Shown here: in pieces, positions 25,891 through 35,576 of the stretch
How positions within the stretch are numbered: position 1 is the stretch's first letter
Layout of the letters: the number at the start of each line of letters is the position of its first letter
From: JAGXQV01 sp964527565
Lineage (GTDB): Bacteria > Pseudomonadota > Gammaproteobacteria > Burkholderiales > Sulfuricellaceae
Direction of reading: 5' to 3'
Assembly (NCBI GenBank): GCA_964527565.1
Contig: CAZGOY010000012.1
Span: 1-64,000 of the forward strand
DNA length: 64,000 bases
Program-made: the position numbers and the translations under genes
Notes under the pieces: generated by a model
What the model was told of the DNA's origin: nothing
The model's database searches: none
Seen by the model: the letters and a program-made list of their open reading frames with translations, nothing else

Positions 25891-25916
25891 AAGGCAGCCT
25901 GGGCTGCCTTTTTTGT
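25891..25916 (+). terminator. Rho-independent terminator of rpmE
   Basis: AAGGCAGCC pairs with GGCTGCCTT around a two-base loop (25891-25910), followed by TTTTTTG. It ends the rpmE transcript 22 bases after its stop. The next gene starts at 25950. Confidence 0.88.
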
Positions 25917-25949
25917 TTGAACGCATTCTCCGTTTTCACCTCGCCGCCG

Positions 25950-27584
25950 ATGAACAGGTTTTCCGATGCCGTAGCCAACCTGAACAACCGTAGCCAGCTT
26001 CGCTGGCTGGCAGTACTTTGCCTGGCCTGGCTGCTTCCCGGTCTGGTCGGCCATCAGCCGTGGAAGCTGGACGATGCCTATAGCTTCGGCTTGGTGCATC
26101 ACGTTCTCAAGGGCGGCGAATGGCTGTTGCCGTCCTTGGCGGGCGAGCCGTTCATGGAAAAGCCGCCGCTCTATTACGGAGTGGCCGCGCAATTCGCCAA
26201 ACTCTTTTCACCCTTCCTGCCTGTCCACGACGCCGCGCGCCTGAGCAGCGGGTTTTTCATGGCGCTGACCTTGCTGTTTACCGGGCTAGCCGGGCGTGCC
26301 CTGTGGGGCAAGGGGCAGGGGCGTGTCGCCGTCCTGTTGCTGCTGGGGTGTATGGGGCTGCTGATCCGCGCGCACGAACTGGTCGCGGAAACGGCGCAGC
26401 TTGCCGGTTTCGCGCTGGCCTTGTATGGCCTGTCCACCAGCCGCCAGCACCCGCTTACGGCGGGTTTCGCGCTGGGAAGCGGCGCCGGGATCGGCTTCAT
26501 GAGCGGCGGCGTGCTGATCCCGGTGATTCTGCTGACCAGCGCGTGCATGCTGCCCTTTTTCCCCGAGTGGCGTGGCAGGCGCCTCGTGCTTTGCCTGCTG
26601 GTTGCCGCCGCCGCCGTCTTGCCTTGGTTGGCGGCGTGGCCAGCCTGGCTTTACTTCCACGCGCCAACACTGTTCGCCAGTTGGTGGCAAGCGCAATTTG
26701 CCGTGCTGCTCAAACCGGGCGGCACAGCCTTCGGTTTCTATTTCAGCAATCTGCCGTGGTTTGCCTGGCCTGCCCTGCCCATCGCGCTATGGATGTTGTG
26801 GCGCGAAAAACTGGCACGCCCGGAAACCCAGCTGCTGGCGCTACTTTCCCTGGTCACCTTGCTGATCTTGGGCCTCGGCGCACAAGCCCGCGAACTGCAT
26901 GCCCTTCCCCTGCTATTGCCGCTTTCGCTGCTGGCTACTCCCGGCATCGATATGTTGCGGCGCGGCGCGGCCAATGCGCTGAATTGGTTCGGCATCATGA
27001 CCTTCGGCTTCTTTTCCGGCTTGCTGTGGTTTTTCTGGTTTGCGCTGATGACCGGCGTCCCCGAACGCAACGCACGTCACCTGCTGAAAATGCAACCTGG
27101 CTATACCCCGGAATTCGTTCCGCTGGCCTTTGCCGTGGCGTTGTTCTACACCCTAGCCTGGCTGGCAGTGCTGGGGGCGACGCGGCGTCTGCCGCCTGGG
27201 CGTCGCGCCATCGTCAACTGGGGGGCGGGCATCACCCTGCTGTGGGGGATTGCCACCACCATCAGCCTGCCGTGGATCGATGCCGGGAAAAGCTACCGTT
27301 CGACCTTTTCTTCACTGCAACAAGCGCTTCCTTCCGCCTACGGCTGCATTGCCGGTGAGAATCTGGGCGCCGCGCAACGCGCGCTGCTGGACTATTACGC
27401 TGGTATCGTCACGCGCCGAAGCGATGCCGCCGCGCAGTCGGAGTGCGACCTGTTGCTGGTGCAGGGCCATGCCAGCCAACCTTATGCGGTAGCTCCCTCA
27501 TGGCGCATGCTGTGGCAGGGCGCGCGGCCTGGCGAGAAATCGGAACGCTTCTGGCTCTTCCAACAAGTATGGAACGAGCCGTGA
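25950..27584 (+). CDS. ArnT/PMT-like membrane glycosyltransferase
   Basis: A 544-residue integral membrane protein with about 11-12 hydrophobic segments. Near the start it has the GT-C signature WKLDDAYSFG (acidic residues in the first periplasmic loop) and EPFMEKPPLYYG, typical of the ArnT/GT83 group that moves sugars from undecaprenyl phosphate to lipid A or proteins. The exact acceptor cannot be told. I chose ATG at 25950; an in-frame TTG at 25917 lies within the rpmE terminator and is unlikely. Its stop overlaps the mobA start. Confidence 0.86.
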   Translation: MNRFSDAVANLNNRSQLRWLAVLCLAWLLPGLVGHQPWKLDDAYSFGLVHHVLKGGEWLLPSLAGEPFMEKPPLYYGVAAQFAKLFSPFLPVHDAARLSSGFFMALTLLFTGLAGRALWGKGQGRVAVLLLLGCMGLLIRAHELVAETAQLAGFALALYGLSTSRQHPLTAGFALGSGAGIGFMSGGVLIPVILLTSACMLPFFPEWRGRRLVLCLLVAAAAVLPWLAAWPAWLYFHAPTLFASWWQAQFAVLLKPGGTAFGFYFSNLPWFAWPALPIALWMLWREKLARPETQLLALLSLVTLLILGLGAQARELHALPLLLPLSLLATPGIDMLRRGAANALNWFGIMTFGFFSGLLWFFWFALMTGVPERNARHLLKMQPGYTPEFVPLAFAVALFYTLAWLAVLGATRRLPPGRRAIVNWGAGITLLWGIATTISLPWIDAGKSYRSTFSSLQQALPSAYGCIAGENLGAAQRALLDYYAGIVTRRSDAAAQSECDLLLVQGHASQPYAVAPSWRMLWQGARPGEKSERFWLFQQVWNEP

Positions 27585-28192
27585 TGCCCGCGCCGCGCGG
27601 CAGGGAATACGTTTCCGTGCTGGTGCTCGCCGGGGGGCAGGGGAGGCGCATGGGCGGCGCGGACAAAGGTTTGCTGACGCTGCAAGGGCACCCCCTGGTC
27701 GTCTGGGTGCTGGAAGCCGTTGCGCCGCAGGCGGACGAGGTGCTCATCAGCGCCAATCGCAATCTCGATGCCTACCGGGAATACGGCTACCCAGTATTGC
27801 CGGACGACACCCCGGAGTCCCAGGGCCCGCTGGCAGGTCTGGCGCGCGCGCTGGCCAGCGCCGCACACCCGCTGGTGCTGTGCGTGCCGTGTGACACGCC
27901 GTTCCTGCCCGGCGACCTGGCGGTACGGCTGCACGATGCCCTCGACCAACGGCAGGCACAAATCGCCATTGCCGCTACTGACGACCATGTCCACCGCACA
28001 GTTTGTCTGTGCCGTCGCGATGTGCTGCCCAGCCTGACGCAGTTTCTGTCCAGCGGCGGGCGCAGGGTGGGCGCCTGGCAGGAAAGCCTGAAATTTATCG
28101 AGGTTCATTTCAGCGACGCGCAGAGTTTTCGTAACTTTAATACGCCACAGGCGCTGAGCGAGTTTTTCGAAGAGCAAATACGGGGATGTTGA
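27584..28192 (+). CDS. mobA: Molybdenum cofactor guanylyltransferase
   Basis: A 202-residue nucleotidyltransferase that links GMP to molybdopterin to form the guanine dinucleotide cofactor used by DMSO-reductase-type enzymes such as nitrate reductase. The signature LAGGQGRRMGGADKGL is near residue 14, and the metal-binding CDTPF motif is near 105. I chose ATG at 27584, which overlaps the previous stop (TGATG); ATG at 27569 is an in-frame alternative. Length is close to E. coli MobA (194). Confidence 0.93.
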   Translation: MPAPRGREYVSVLVLAGGQGRRMGGADKGLLTLQGHPLVVWVLEAVAPQADEVLISANRNLDAYREYGYPVLPDDTPESQGPLAGLARALASAAHPLVLCVPCDTPFLPGDLAVRLHDALDQRQAQIAIAATDDHVHRTVCLCRRDVLPSLTQFLSSGGRRVGAWQESLKFIEVHFSDAQSFRNFNTPQALSEFFEEQIRGC

Positions 28193-28278
28193 GGCCTTCT
28201 TTTCATGATGCCGCAGCCTTTACAATTCGGGGCGCCAAAGGCATTATCGCCCTGTCTCCCATCCAAGCGAGCACCTGA

Positions 28279-30009
28279 ATGTCGGCAACTTCCCTTCCAT
28301 CCAAGCTGAGCGGTCTGGCGCGCATGCTGGCGCAGCAAAACCTCTTGCCGGAAGCGGAAGCGGAAGCGATACAGGAACAGGCCGCCGCCGAAAACAAGAG
28401 CTTTGCCGCCGCCTTGCTGCACAGCAAGAAAATGACGGCGTTGGAACTGGCCGAATTTGCTTCCGTCACTTTCGGTTTCCCGCTGCTCGATCTTAACGCG
28501 CTCGATGCCGATCAATTGCCTGGCGGTGTCATCGATGCCAAACTGATGCAAAGCCGCCGCGTGTTGCCCCTGCACCGGCGCGGCAACCGGCTGTTCGTCG
28601 CGGTGTCCGATCCCGCCAACCTGCAAGCGCTGGACGAGATCAAATTCCAGACTAGCCTGGCGGTCGAGCCGGTGGTGGTGGAGGACGACAAGCTCGGCGC
28701 GCTGATCGAGAAACGCTATGCTGCCAGCACTGCCGCCCTGGAAGACGCAGTGAGCGGCGAGGACATTGATCTCGATTTCGCCGACGAGGAAGCCGCCGCT
28801 TCGGCATCCGCCTCCGAAGCGGAAGGACTTGCCTCGGAAATCGACGATGCGCCGGTGGTGAAGTACATCCAGAAGATACTTCTCGATGCCATCAACAGCG
28901 GCGCCTCGGATATCCATTTCGAGCCATACGAAAAATACTATCGCGTCCGTACCCGCGTCGATGGCATTCTTTACGAAGTGGCCCAGCCGCCGCTGGCGAT
29001 CAAGGAAAAAATCGCTTCACGCATCAAGGTGATCTCCAAGCTCGACATTTCCGAAAAACGCGTGCCGCAGGACGGGCGCATGAAGCTGGTGCTGTCCAAA
29101 AGCCGCGCCATCGACTTTCGCGTCAGTACCCTGCCGACCCTGTTCGGCGAAAAGATCGTTATGCGCATTCTCGACCCTTCCAGCGCCACCTTGGGCATCG
29201 AGGCGCTGGGCTACGATCCCGACCAGAAGGAATACCTGCTGCGCGCCATTTCGCGCCCCTACGGCATGGTACTGGTGACCGGGCCGACCGGTTCGGGCAA
29301 GACGGTGTCGCTGTATACCTGTCTCAACATCCTCAACGAACCGGGCATCAATATCTCGACCGCCGAGGATCCTGCGGAAATCAACCTGCCGGGCATCAAC
29401 CAGGTGAACGTCAACGACAAGGCGGGGCTATCCTTTGCCGCCGCGCTTAAATCCTTCCTGCGCCAGGACCCGGACATCATCATGGTGGGTGAAATCCGCG
29501 ACCTGGAAACCGCCGACATCGCCATCAAGGCAGCGCAGACCGGCCACATGGTACTATCCACCCTGCATACCAACGATGCCCCCGGCACGTTGACGCGCCT
29601 GATGAACATGGGCGTGGCACCGTTCAACATCGCTTCCTCGGTGATCCTCATCACTGCGCAACGCCTGGCGCGACGTCTGTGCAAATGCAAACAGCCGGTG
29701 GATATTCCCCGTGAAGCGCTGTTGCGCGCCGGGTTCAGGGAAGAGGAATTGGACGGTAGTTGGCAGCCCTACGGCCACATCGGCTGCGACATCTGCAAGG
29801 GGACGGGTTACAAGGGGCGCGTCGGCATTTACCAGGTGATGCCGATCAGCGACGAGATCAGCCGCATCATCATGAAAAACGGCACCGCGCACGACATCGC
29901 CGACCAGGCAAAGCGGGAAGGGGTACTCGATCTGCGCCAGTCCGGGTTGCGCAAGGTCAAGGCGGGGTTGACCTCGCTTGAGGAAATCGAAGCCGTGACT
30001 AACGAATAA
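28279..30009 (+). CDS. pilB: Type IV pilus assembly ATPase PilB
   Basis: A 576-residue secretion ATPase that drives pilin polymerisation. An N-terminal GspE/MshE-like domain (about 1-150) precedes the ATPase core, which has Walker A GPTGSGKT near 338, an Asp box (EDPAEINLPGINQ), Walker B (GEIRDLETADIA) and the zinc-binding CKC/CDICKG cysteines near 465-515. Gene order pilB-pilC-pilD is conserved in beta- and gammaproteobacteria. An acidic linker (about 155-185) is notable but common. Confidence 0.96.
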   Translation: MSATSLPSKLSGLARMLAQQNLLPEAEAEAIQEQAAAENKSFAAALLHSKKMTALELAEFASVTFGFPLLDLNALDADQLPGGVIDAKLMQSRRVLPLHRRGNRLFVAVSDPANLQALDEIKFQTSLAVEPVVVEDDKLGALIEKRYAASTAALEDAVSGEDIDLDFADEEAAASASASEAEGLASEIDDAPVVKYIQKILLDAINSGASDIHFEPYEKYYRVRTRVDGILYEVAQPPLAIKEKIASRIKVISKLDISEKRVPQDGRMKLVLSKSRAIDFRVSTLPTLFGEKIVMRILDPSSATLGIEALGYDPDQKEYLLRAISRPYGMVLVTGPTGSGKTVSLYTCLNILNEPGINISTAEDPAEINLPGINQVNVNDKAGLSFAAALKSFLRQDPDIIMVGEIRDLETADIAIKAAQTGHMVLSTLHTNDAPGTLTRLMNMGVAPFNIASSVILITAQRLARRLCKCKQPVDIPREALLRAGFREEELDGSWQPYGHIGCDICKGTGYKGRVGIYQVMPISDEISRIIMKNGTAHDIADQAKREGVLDLRQSGLRKVKAGLTSLEEIEAVTNE

Positions 30010-30021
30010 GGGGAGATTCAC

Positions 30022-31242
30022 ATGGCAACCGACAAAAACGCCACCAAGGAATACGTTTTCTCCTACGAAGGCAGCGACCGCAAGGGCCGCAAGATGAAGG
30101 GCGACATCCGCGCCGCCAGCGAGGCGGTGGCCAACGCCCAGTTGCGCCGGCAGGGCATCACCGTTCTCAAGATCAAGAAGCAAAGCGGCGCCAGCAAGGG
30201 CAAGAAAATCACCGACAAGGACATTACCCTGTTCACCCGCCAGCTCGCGACCATGATGAAAGCGGGCGTGCCCTTGCTCCAGTCTTTCGATATCGTCGGC
30301 AAGGGGCACAGCAATCCATCCGTCGCCAAGCTGCTGATGGACATCAAGACCGACATCGAAACCGGCAGCAGCCTGAGCCAGGCATTCAAGAAATTTCCGC
30401 TGTATTTCGACGAACTCTACGTCAATCTCATCAATGCCGGCGAGCAGGCCGGGATTCTCGACGCCGTGCTCGAACGGCTGGCGGTCTACAAGGAAAAGAC
30501 CCAGGCCATCATCGGCAAGATCAAGTCGGCGCTGTTTTACCCCATCTCCATCCTGGTGGTGGCCTTCGTTATCACTGCGGTCATCATGCTTTTCGTGGTG
30601 CCGGCGTTCAAGGAGCTGTTCAGCAGCTTCGGCGCCAACCTGCCTGCGCCAACCGTGTTCGTGATGAATCTGTCGGATATTTTCGTCGAATACTGGTGGC
30701 TGATCTTCGGCAGCATCGGCGGGTCGGTGTATTTCTTTATGTACACCTGGAAACGCTCGAAAAAAATGCAGCACTTCATGGATCGTCTGATGCTCAAGCT
30801 GCCGATTTTCGGCGCGGTCATCGAGAAGGCCACCCTGGCGCGCTGGACGCGCACCCTTTCCACCATGTTCGCCGCCGGCGTGCCGCTGGTGGAAGCACTC
30901 AACTCGGTGGGCGGCGCTGCCGGCAATATCCTTTACAAGGAAGCGACGCAGAAAATCCAGGCCGAAGTCAGCACCGGCACCAGTCTGGTGGTGGCCATGC
31001 AGAATACCGAACTGTTCCCCAGCATGGTGCTGCAAATGCTGGCCATCGGCGAGGAATCCGGCGCACTGGATTCGATGGCCGGCAAGGTGGCCGACTTTTA
31101 CGAGGCGGAAGTCGATGACGCGGTGGAATCCCTTTCCAGTCTGATGGAGCCGCTCATTATGGTGATTCTCGGCACTCTCATCGGCGGCCTGGTGGTGGCG
31201 ATGTATCTACCGATCTTCAAAATGGGCGAGGTGGTACGCTGA
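30022..31242 (+). CDS. pilC: Type IV pilus inner membrane platform protein PilC
   Basis: A 406-residue inner membrane protein with two GspF repeats (about 70-195 and 275-395) and three hydrophobic segments (about 170-195, 220-245, 378-398). It anchors the PilB ATPase and guides pilin assembly. LFTRQLATMMKAGVPLLQ is the typical family start of repeat one, matched by RTLSTMFAAGVPLVEAL in repeat two. It starts 12 bases after pilB. Confidence 0.96.
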   Translation: MATDKNATKEYVFSYEGSDRKGRKMKGDIRAASEAVANAQLRRQGITVLKIKKQSGASKGKKITDKDITLFTRQLATMMKAGVPLLQSFDIVGKGHSNPSVAKLLMDIKTDIETGSSLSQAFKKFPLYFDELYVNLINAGEQAGILDAVLERLAVYKEKTQAIIGKIKSALFYPISILVVAFVITAVIMLFVVPAFKELFSSFGANLPAPTVFVMNLSDIFVEYWWLIFGSIGGSVYFFMYTWKRSKKMQHFMDRLMLKLPIFGAVIEKATLARWTRTLSTMFAAGVPLVEALNSVGGAAGNILYKEATQKIQAEVSTGTSLVVAMQNTELFPSMVLQMLAIGEESGALDSMAGKVADFYEAEVDDAVESLSSLMEPLIMVILGTLIGGLVVAMYLPIFKMGEVVR

Positions 31243-31243
31243 C

Positions 31244-32098
31244 ATGCAATTTCTCGATCTCCTGCAACACTCTCCGTTAGCCTTCGTCACCTTGAGCAGC
31301 GTGCTCGGCCTGATCGTCGGCAGCTTTCTGAACGTCGTCATCCACCGCATGCCCAAGATGATGGAGCGCGAGTGGGCGCAGCAGTGCGCCAGCCTGCACG
31401 GCGAGGAACTGCCGCCCGCACCGCCCTACAATCTGGTGATCCCGCGTTCCGCTTGCCCGTCCTGCGGGCACCGCATCAGCGCCTGGGAAAACATCCCGGT
31501 GATAAGCTGGCTGGTCCTGCGCGGGCGCTGCGCGTCGTGCGCGGCGCCGATCAGTGCGCGCTACCCGCTGGTGGAAGCGGTGACCGGCATGCTCAGCGGC
31601 TTTGCCGCCTGGCATTTCGGTTTCGGGCTGGCTGGTGCCGCCGCCTTGCTGCTGGTATGGGCGCTGGTGGCGCTGACCTTCATCGACTTCGACACCCAGT
31701 TGCTGCCGGACGACATCACGCTGCCGCTGTTGTGGCTGGGCTTGTTGTTCAACAGCGCCGATGCCTTCACCGACCTGAACAGCGCGGTGATCGGCGCCGT
31801 TGCCGGCTATCTCACCCTGTGGAGCGTGTATTGGCTGTTCAAGCTGGTCATGAAAAAGGAAGGCATGGGCTACGGCGACTTCAAGCTGCTCGCCGCCATC
31901 GGCGCCTGGTTCGGCTGGATCATGCTGCCCCTGGTGATCCTGCTGTCCTCGCTGGTCGGCGCCATCGTCGGTGTCATCCTCATGGTCGCCGCCAAGCGCG
32001 GGCGCAACGTCCCCATGCCCTTCGGCCCCTATCTTGCCGGTGGCGCGCTGGTGGCGCTGTTCTGGGGCGAGGCTATCATGCGGGCGTATCTAGGCTAG
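31244..32098 (+). CDS. pilD: Prepilin peptidase / N-methyltransferase PilD
   Basis: A 284-residue polytopic membrane protease that cleaves and N-methylates prepilins. Two CxxC pairs in the cytoplasmic loop (CPSCGHRIS and CASCAAPIS) bind zinc. The catalytic aspartates are in FIDFDTQLLPDD and in GYGDFKLLAAIGAW. It starts one base after pilC ends and precedes coaE. Confidence 0.96.
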   Translation: MQFLDLLQHSPLAFVTLSSVLGLIVGSFLNVVIHRMPKMMEREWAQQCASLHGEELPPAPPYNLVIPRSACPSCGHRISAWENIPVISWLVLRGRCASCAAPISARYPLVEAVTGMLSGFAAWHFGFGLAGAAALLLVWALVALTFIDFDTQLLPDDITLPLLWLGLLFNSADAFTDLNSAVIGAVAGYLTLWSVYWLFKLVMKKEGMGYGDFKLLAAIGAWFGWIMLPLVILLSSLVGAIVGVILMVAAKRGRNVPMPFGPYLAGGALVALFWGEAIMRAYLG

Positions 32099-32111
32099 TT
32101 TTCCCGCTTTC

Positions 32112-32717
32112 ATGCTGATCATCGGACTCACCGGCGGCATCGGCAGCGGCAAAAGCGCCGCTGCCGAACTGTTCGCCGGATACGGCGCCGGGGTTGTCGA
32201 CACCGATGTCATCGCGCGCCATCTTGTCGTGCCCGGCGCGCCAGCCCTGAAAGCCATTGCCGCGCAACTGGGAGGCGAGTACATCCTGCCGGATGGCAGC
32301 CTCGACCGCGCCAGACTGCGCCAGCGGGTGTTCAGCGACCCGGTCGCCAAGGCGAGACTGGAGGCCATTCTGCATCCCCTGATTCGTCGCGAGGCCGCCT
32401 CGCAGGCTGCTGCCAGTCGCGCGCCCTATACGCTGATCGTGGTCCCCCTGCTGGTGGAAGGCGGTGGCTACCGCGACCTGGTGCGACGCATCCTGGTGGT
32501 CGATTGCAGCGAGCAGGTGCAACTCGAACGCACCATGGTGCGCAGCGGCTTGCCGGAAGCGGAGGTGCGTGCCATCATGAACGGCCAGGCTGGCCGCGAG
32601 GCGCGCTTGAGTTACGCGGACGACGTGATTGACAACAACGGCGATTGGGCCGCGCTGGAGCGGCAAGCGCGCGTTTTGCACGAGAAATATCTTGGGCTGG
32701 CCTTGTCAGCCTCTTAA
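32112..32717 (+). CDS. coaE: Dephospho-CoA kinase
   Basis: A 201-residue kinase for the last step of coenzyme A synthesis. The P-loop GGIGSGKS is near residue 8, the DTDVIAR substrate site near 33, and the LID motif region QVQLERTMVRSG near 135. It follows pilD by 13 bases, as in many relatives. Confidence 0.96.
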   Translation: MLIIGLTGGIGSGKSAAAELFAGYGAGVVDTDVIARHLVVPGAPALKAIAAQLGGEYILPDGSLDRARLRQRVFSDPVAKARLEAILHPLIRREAASQAAASRAPYTLIVVPLLVEGGGYRDLVRRILVVDCSEQVQLERTMVRSGLPEAEVRAIMNGQAGREARLSYADDVIDNNGDWAALERQARVLHEKYLGLALSAS

Positions 32718-32738
32718 CTTATCGACGGGGGATACAAC

Positions 32739-33173
32739 ATGAAGCGATTGGCAATGGCGGGAAAATGGGCTTTGGTCAGCGGCATGCTTATAACGTTCTA
32801 CACCGGAGTGGCGGCGGCGGAACCCGGCTATATCTGGGAAAACAGCATGGAAATTTCGGCGATGGGCATGAAGATGCCGATGCAAACCACGCAGATCTGC
32901 CAGCCCAAGGAATGGCGTGAGCCGCCGGGGGCACAGCAGCAGGATAGCAATTGCAAGATGTCCGATCTCAAGCAATCCCCCAGCAAGGTTAGCTGGAAGG
33001 TCAAATGCAGCGGCCCCGACCCGGTCACCGGTAGCGGTGAAATGAACTTTCAGGGCGATACCCGCTATAGCGGGGTCGTCAGGATGAGCATGAAAGAGGG
33101 TGAAACGCTGATGAAACTGAGCGGCAAACGCCTCGGCCCCTGCGAATATAGCAAGCCGCAGCTTCCGCGTTGA
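32739..33173 (+). CDS. DUF3617 family secreted protein
   Basis: A 144-residue protein with a signal peptide (hydrophobic core about 12-26, ending AAA). The mature part fits the DUF3617 pattern: GYIWENSMEI, QTTQICQP and GDTRYSGVVRM, with three cysteines besides one in the last strand. The function of the family is unknown. It sits between coaE and zapD, which normally are adjacent, so it may be an insertion into a conserved block. Confidence 0.8.
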   Translation: MKRLAMAGKWALVSGMLITFYTGVAAAEPGYIWENSMEISAMGMKMPMQTTQICQPKEWREPPGAQQQDSNCKMSDLKQSPSKVSWKVKCSGPDPVTGSGEMNFQGDTRYSGVVRMSMKEGETLMKLSGKRLGPCEYSKPQLPR

Positions 33174-33281
33174 GCGGGCACACCTTGCGGTTTGCGGGGC
33201 GCGCCCATAAAAAATCCCGCACCCCCGATTAATTTCGTATAATTCCCGCAACTTAACGATGTTCCTCCCGTCAACGATATT

Positions 33282-34037
33282 GTGATCAGCTACGAATATC
33301 CACTGAATGAACGGATACGTACCCTGCTGCGGCTGGAGGATCTTTTCGCCCGCGCCGACCATTTCATCAAGCAGGGCGGCAGCCTGGAACACCACGCCGC
33401 GCTGCTGGTGTTGTTCGAAATCATCGAAGTCGCCAGCCGTGCCGACCTAAAGTCCGACCTGCTCCAGGAACTGGAGCGCCAGAAGCACCTGCTTGAACCC
33501 CTGCGCAACAATCCCGCTATTTCCGAGGAGGCGTTGGACCAGCTTCTGGCGGAAATCGACAAGACCACGTCCAGCCTGCACGGCATGATGGGCAAGGTGG
33601 GGCAGCACATGCGCGACAATGAATGGCTGATGAGCGTCAAGCAGCGTACCTGCATTCCCGGTGGTGTGTGCGAGTTCGACCTGCCTTCCTACCATTTCTG
33701 GCTCAATCAGGACGCCGGGGGACGCACCGGGGAATTGAACGGCTGGCTGCAACCCATGCTGCCCATCAATGACGGCATTCGCATTGTCATGCGCATGCTG
33801 CGCGACAGCGGCAAGGCTGTCCGCTATGTTGCGCAGAAAGGGTCGTTCCAGCAGATGTTGAGCGGACGGGTGGTGCAGATGCTGCGCGTGCGTCTGGACA
33901 GCAAGCTGCCGTGCTTCCCGGAAATCAGCGCCAACAAGTATGCCATCAATATTCGCTACACCGCACCGGGCGGCACACAAAAGCCGCGCGCTTGCGAAAT
34001 GGAAGTCGAATTCGAGATGATGCTGTGCTCCCTGTAA
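33282..34037 (+). CDS. zapD: Cell division protein ZapD
   Basis: A 251-residue cytosolic protein that bundles FtsZ filaments. It starts with GTG at 33282, giving the typical ISYEYPLNERIRTLLRLE start, and has the RRYVAQ-type C-terminal half (IRIVMRMLRDSGKAV, GSFQQML). Length matches E. coli ZapD (247). Its 3' end overlaps yacG by 13 bases. Confidence 0.95.
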   Translation: MISYEYPLNERIRTLLRLEDLFARADHFIKQGGSLEHHAALLVLFEIIEVASRADLKSDLLQELERQKHLLEPLRNNPAISEEALDQLLAEIDKTTSSLHGMMGKVGQHMRDNEWLMSVKQRTCIPGGVCEFDLPSYHFWLNQDAGGRTGELNGWLQPMLPINDGIRIVMRMLRDSGKAVRYVAQKGSFQQMLSGRVVQMLRVRLDSKLPCFPEISANKYAINIRYTAPGGTQKPRACEMEVEFEMMLCSL

Positions 34038-34216
34038 AAGCCAGAACCGTGACCTGCCCGACCTGCGGCGAGCGGTCTCCCTATACCCCGGATAATCCTT
34101 TCCGCCCTTTCTGCTCCGAGCGCTGCAAACTGATTGACCTCGGCGAGTGGGCGACCGAAAGCTATCGCATTCCCGACGAGGCGCACCCGCTCCCGGACGA
34201 AGCGACGCAGCAGTAA
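34025..34216 (+). CDS. yacG: DNA gyrase inhibitor YacG
   Basis: A 63-residue zinc protein with the four cysteines CPTC and CSERC and the family tail LIDLGEWATESYRIP. It binds GyrB and blocks DNA binding. The start is GTG at 34025, inside the end of zapD. The coaE-zapD-yacG order is the standard one. Confidence 0.94.
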   Translation: MLPVKARTVTCPTCGERSPYTPDNPFRPFCSERCKLIDLGEWATESYRIPDEAHPLPDEATQQ

Positions 34217-34220
34217 TTCT

Positions 34221-35576
34221 TTATCCCCCAGTCAGCGCCGTCAGCATCGCCCCCAGTTTGGCTTCGGTTTCCGCCAGTTCCGCGCGCGGATCGGAAGCCG
34301 CCACGATACCCGCACCCGCATAGAGTTCCGCTTCATGGCCTTCCAGCAAGGCGCAACGCAGGGCGACGGCGAAATCGCCATCGCCGTTCAATCCCAGCCA
34401 GCCGCTGGCGCCGCTGTACCATGCCGGTCTTTGTTCGCCGTGGCGCAGCAGCCAAGCATGCGCGGCCTGCGTCGGCCAGCCGCCCACCGCCGGCGTGGGG
34501 TGCAGACGCTCCACCAGGTTCAGCAGGGTGACACCGGGTTTGACGGTCGCGCGGATTTCGCTTTTCAGGTGGTGCAGGTCGTGCAGAGCCAGTATTTCCG
34601 GGCGCGCAGGAATTTCCAGGAAGCGGCAGGCCGGTTCCAGAGCGCGCACGATGGCGTTGACGACCAGGCGATGTTCCTGAAGATTTTTGTCGTCGTTCAG
34701 GTGTTCGAGGGAATGTGCGTCCCAGGCGGTGCCGGCCAGCGCGGTGCTGCGTGCCTGTTCCTGGCGCAGGCTGACCAGGCGCTCGGGGGTGGCGCCGAGA
34801 AAGGTGGCGCCTCCGGCGCAGTGGGAAAAACGGAAGCAGCCGGGGTAGCGGCGCGCCAGCGCGGCCATCACCGTTGTCGGCTCGAATGTGGCTTGGCCGC
34901 GCACGCTTATCCGGCGTGACAGCACCAGCTTGTCGAGGTGGCGGGCGCGAATGTCGGCGACAGCCTGACTGGCGCGCTCGATCCAGATGTCGTCGCCGGG
35001 GTGGACGGCGATCCGCGTGAGTGGATTGGCGCCACGGGGGAGGGAAGCGCTTTGCATGAGCTGCTGCCAGTCCGTGCGCCAGGCGGCCAGCGTATTTTCC
35101 GGCGCGCTCTCGCGGTCGCAAGTGAAGGTTGCGGCGCAAGTGCCGCCGTGCTGCTGCAACAGCAAGCGCGGTACCGTCAGACTGGCGTTGGGCCAGCCAT
35201 TGTCCCGGCGCTCCTGGTCGAAGGCGAAGCCCGCCAGCACAACGGGTTGCAGCGCGCAGCCGTCGGCATCCACCGCTTCCCACAGCCTGCGGTACTCGGC
35301 ATACGCCGCATCCAGGGCGCGCAACCGCCCTTCTCCCCGGGTTTCCACGCTGGCGGCGCGCCCCAGCCCGAGGAGGAACACGCCGTCCGCCGGGCTGGCC
35401 CAGTAATGATGCGCGGCAAGGCCCGGCGGCAGGGCATCGAAAGCCAGACCGGGCAGCGCAACGGTGAGGCTCAGCAGCCCTTTGCCGCGCCCGCCTCCGT
35501 GCCGACGCAGCAGCGCCGCCAGACGGCTTTCCATGTCGCGCATGCCGTGCCGGCAGCGCATTTCGTTGGTTTTCAT
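34221..35576 (-). CDS. menF: Isochorismate synthase MenF
   Basis: A 451-residue chorismate-utilising enzyme that turns chorismate into isochorismate, the entry step of menaquinone synthesis. The C-terminal ADC synthase/anthranilate-like domain has KLVLSRRISVRG, FLGATPERLVSL, the TALAGTAW loop and the metal site ELYAGAGIV near the end. ATG at 35576 overlaps the menE stop. It and yacG converge, with only 4 bases between the stops. No entC-like siderophore genes are near, so a Men role is favoured. Confidence 0.92.
   Translation of the reverse strand: MKTNEMRCRHGMRDMESRLAALLRRHGGGRGKGLLSLTVALPGLAFDALPPGLAAHHYWASPADGVFLLGLGRAASVETRGEGRLRALDAAYAEYRRLWEAVDADGCALQPVVLAGFAFDQERRDNGWPNASLTVPRLLLQQHGGTCAATFTCDRESAPENTLAAWRTDWQQLMQSASLPRGANPLTRIAVHPGDDIWIERASQAVADIRARHLDKLVLSRRISVRGQATFEPTTVMAALARRYPGCFRFSHCAGGATFLGATPERLVSLRQEQARSTALAGTAWDAHSLEHLNDDKNLQEHRLVVNAIVRALEPACRFLEIPARPEILALHDLHHLKSEIRATVKPGVTLLNLVERLHPTPAVGGWPTQAAHAWLLRHGEQRPAWYSGASGWLGLNGDGDFAVALRCALLEGHEAELYAGAGIVAASDPRAELAETEAKLGAMLTALTGG

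Noticed and set aside
25917..25949. An in-frame TTG start giving the glycosyltransferase 11 more residues
   Set aside because: It lies within the rpmE terminator region and has no ribosome-binding site; ATG at 25950 is preferred.
29554..31035. A 493-codon minus-strand frame opposite pilB and pilC
   Set aside because: It crosses two conserved pilus genes, its composition is that of an antisense frame, and no family motif is visible.
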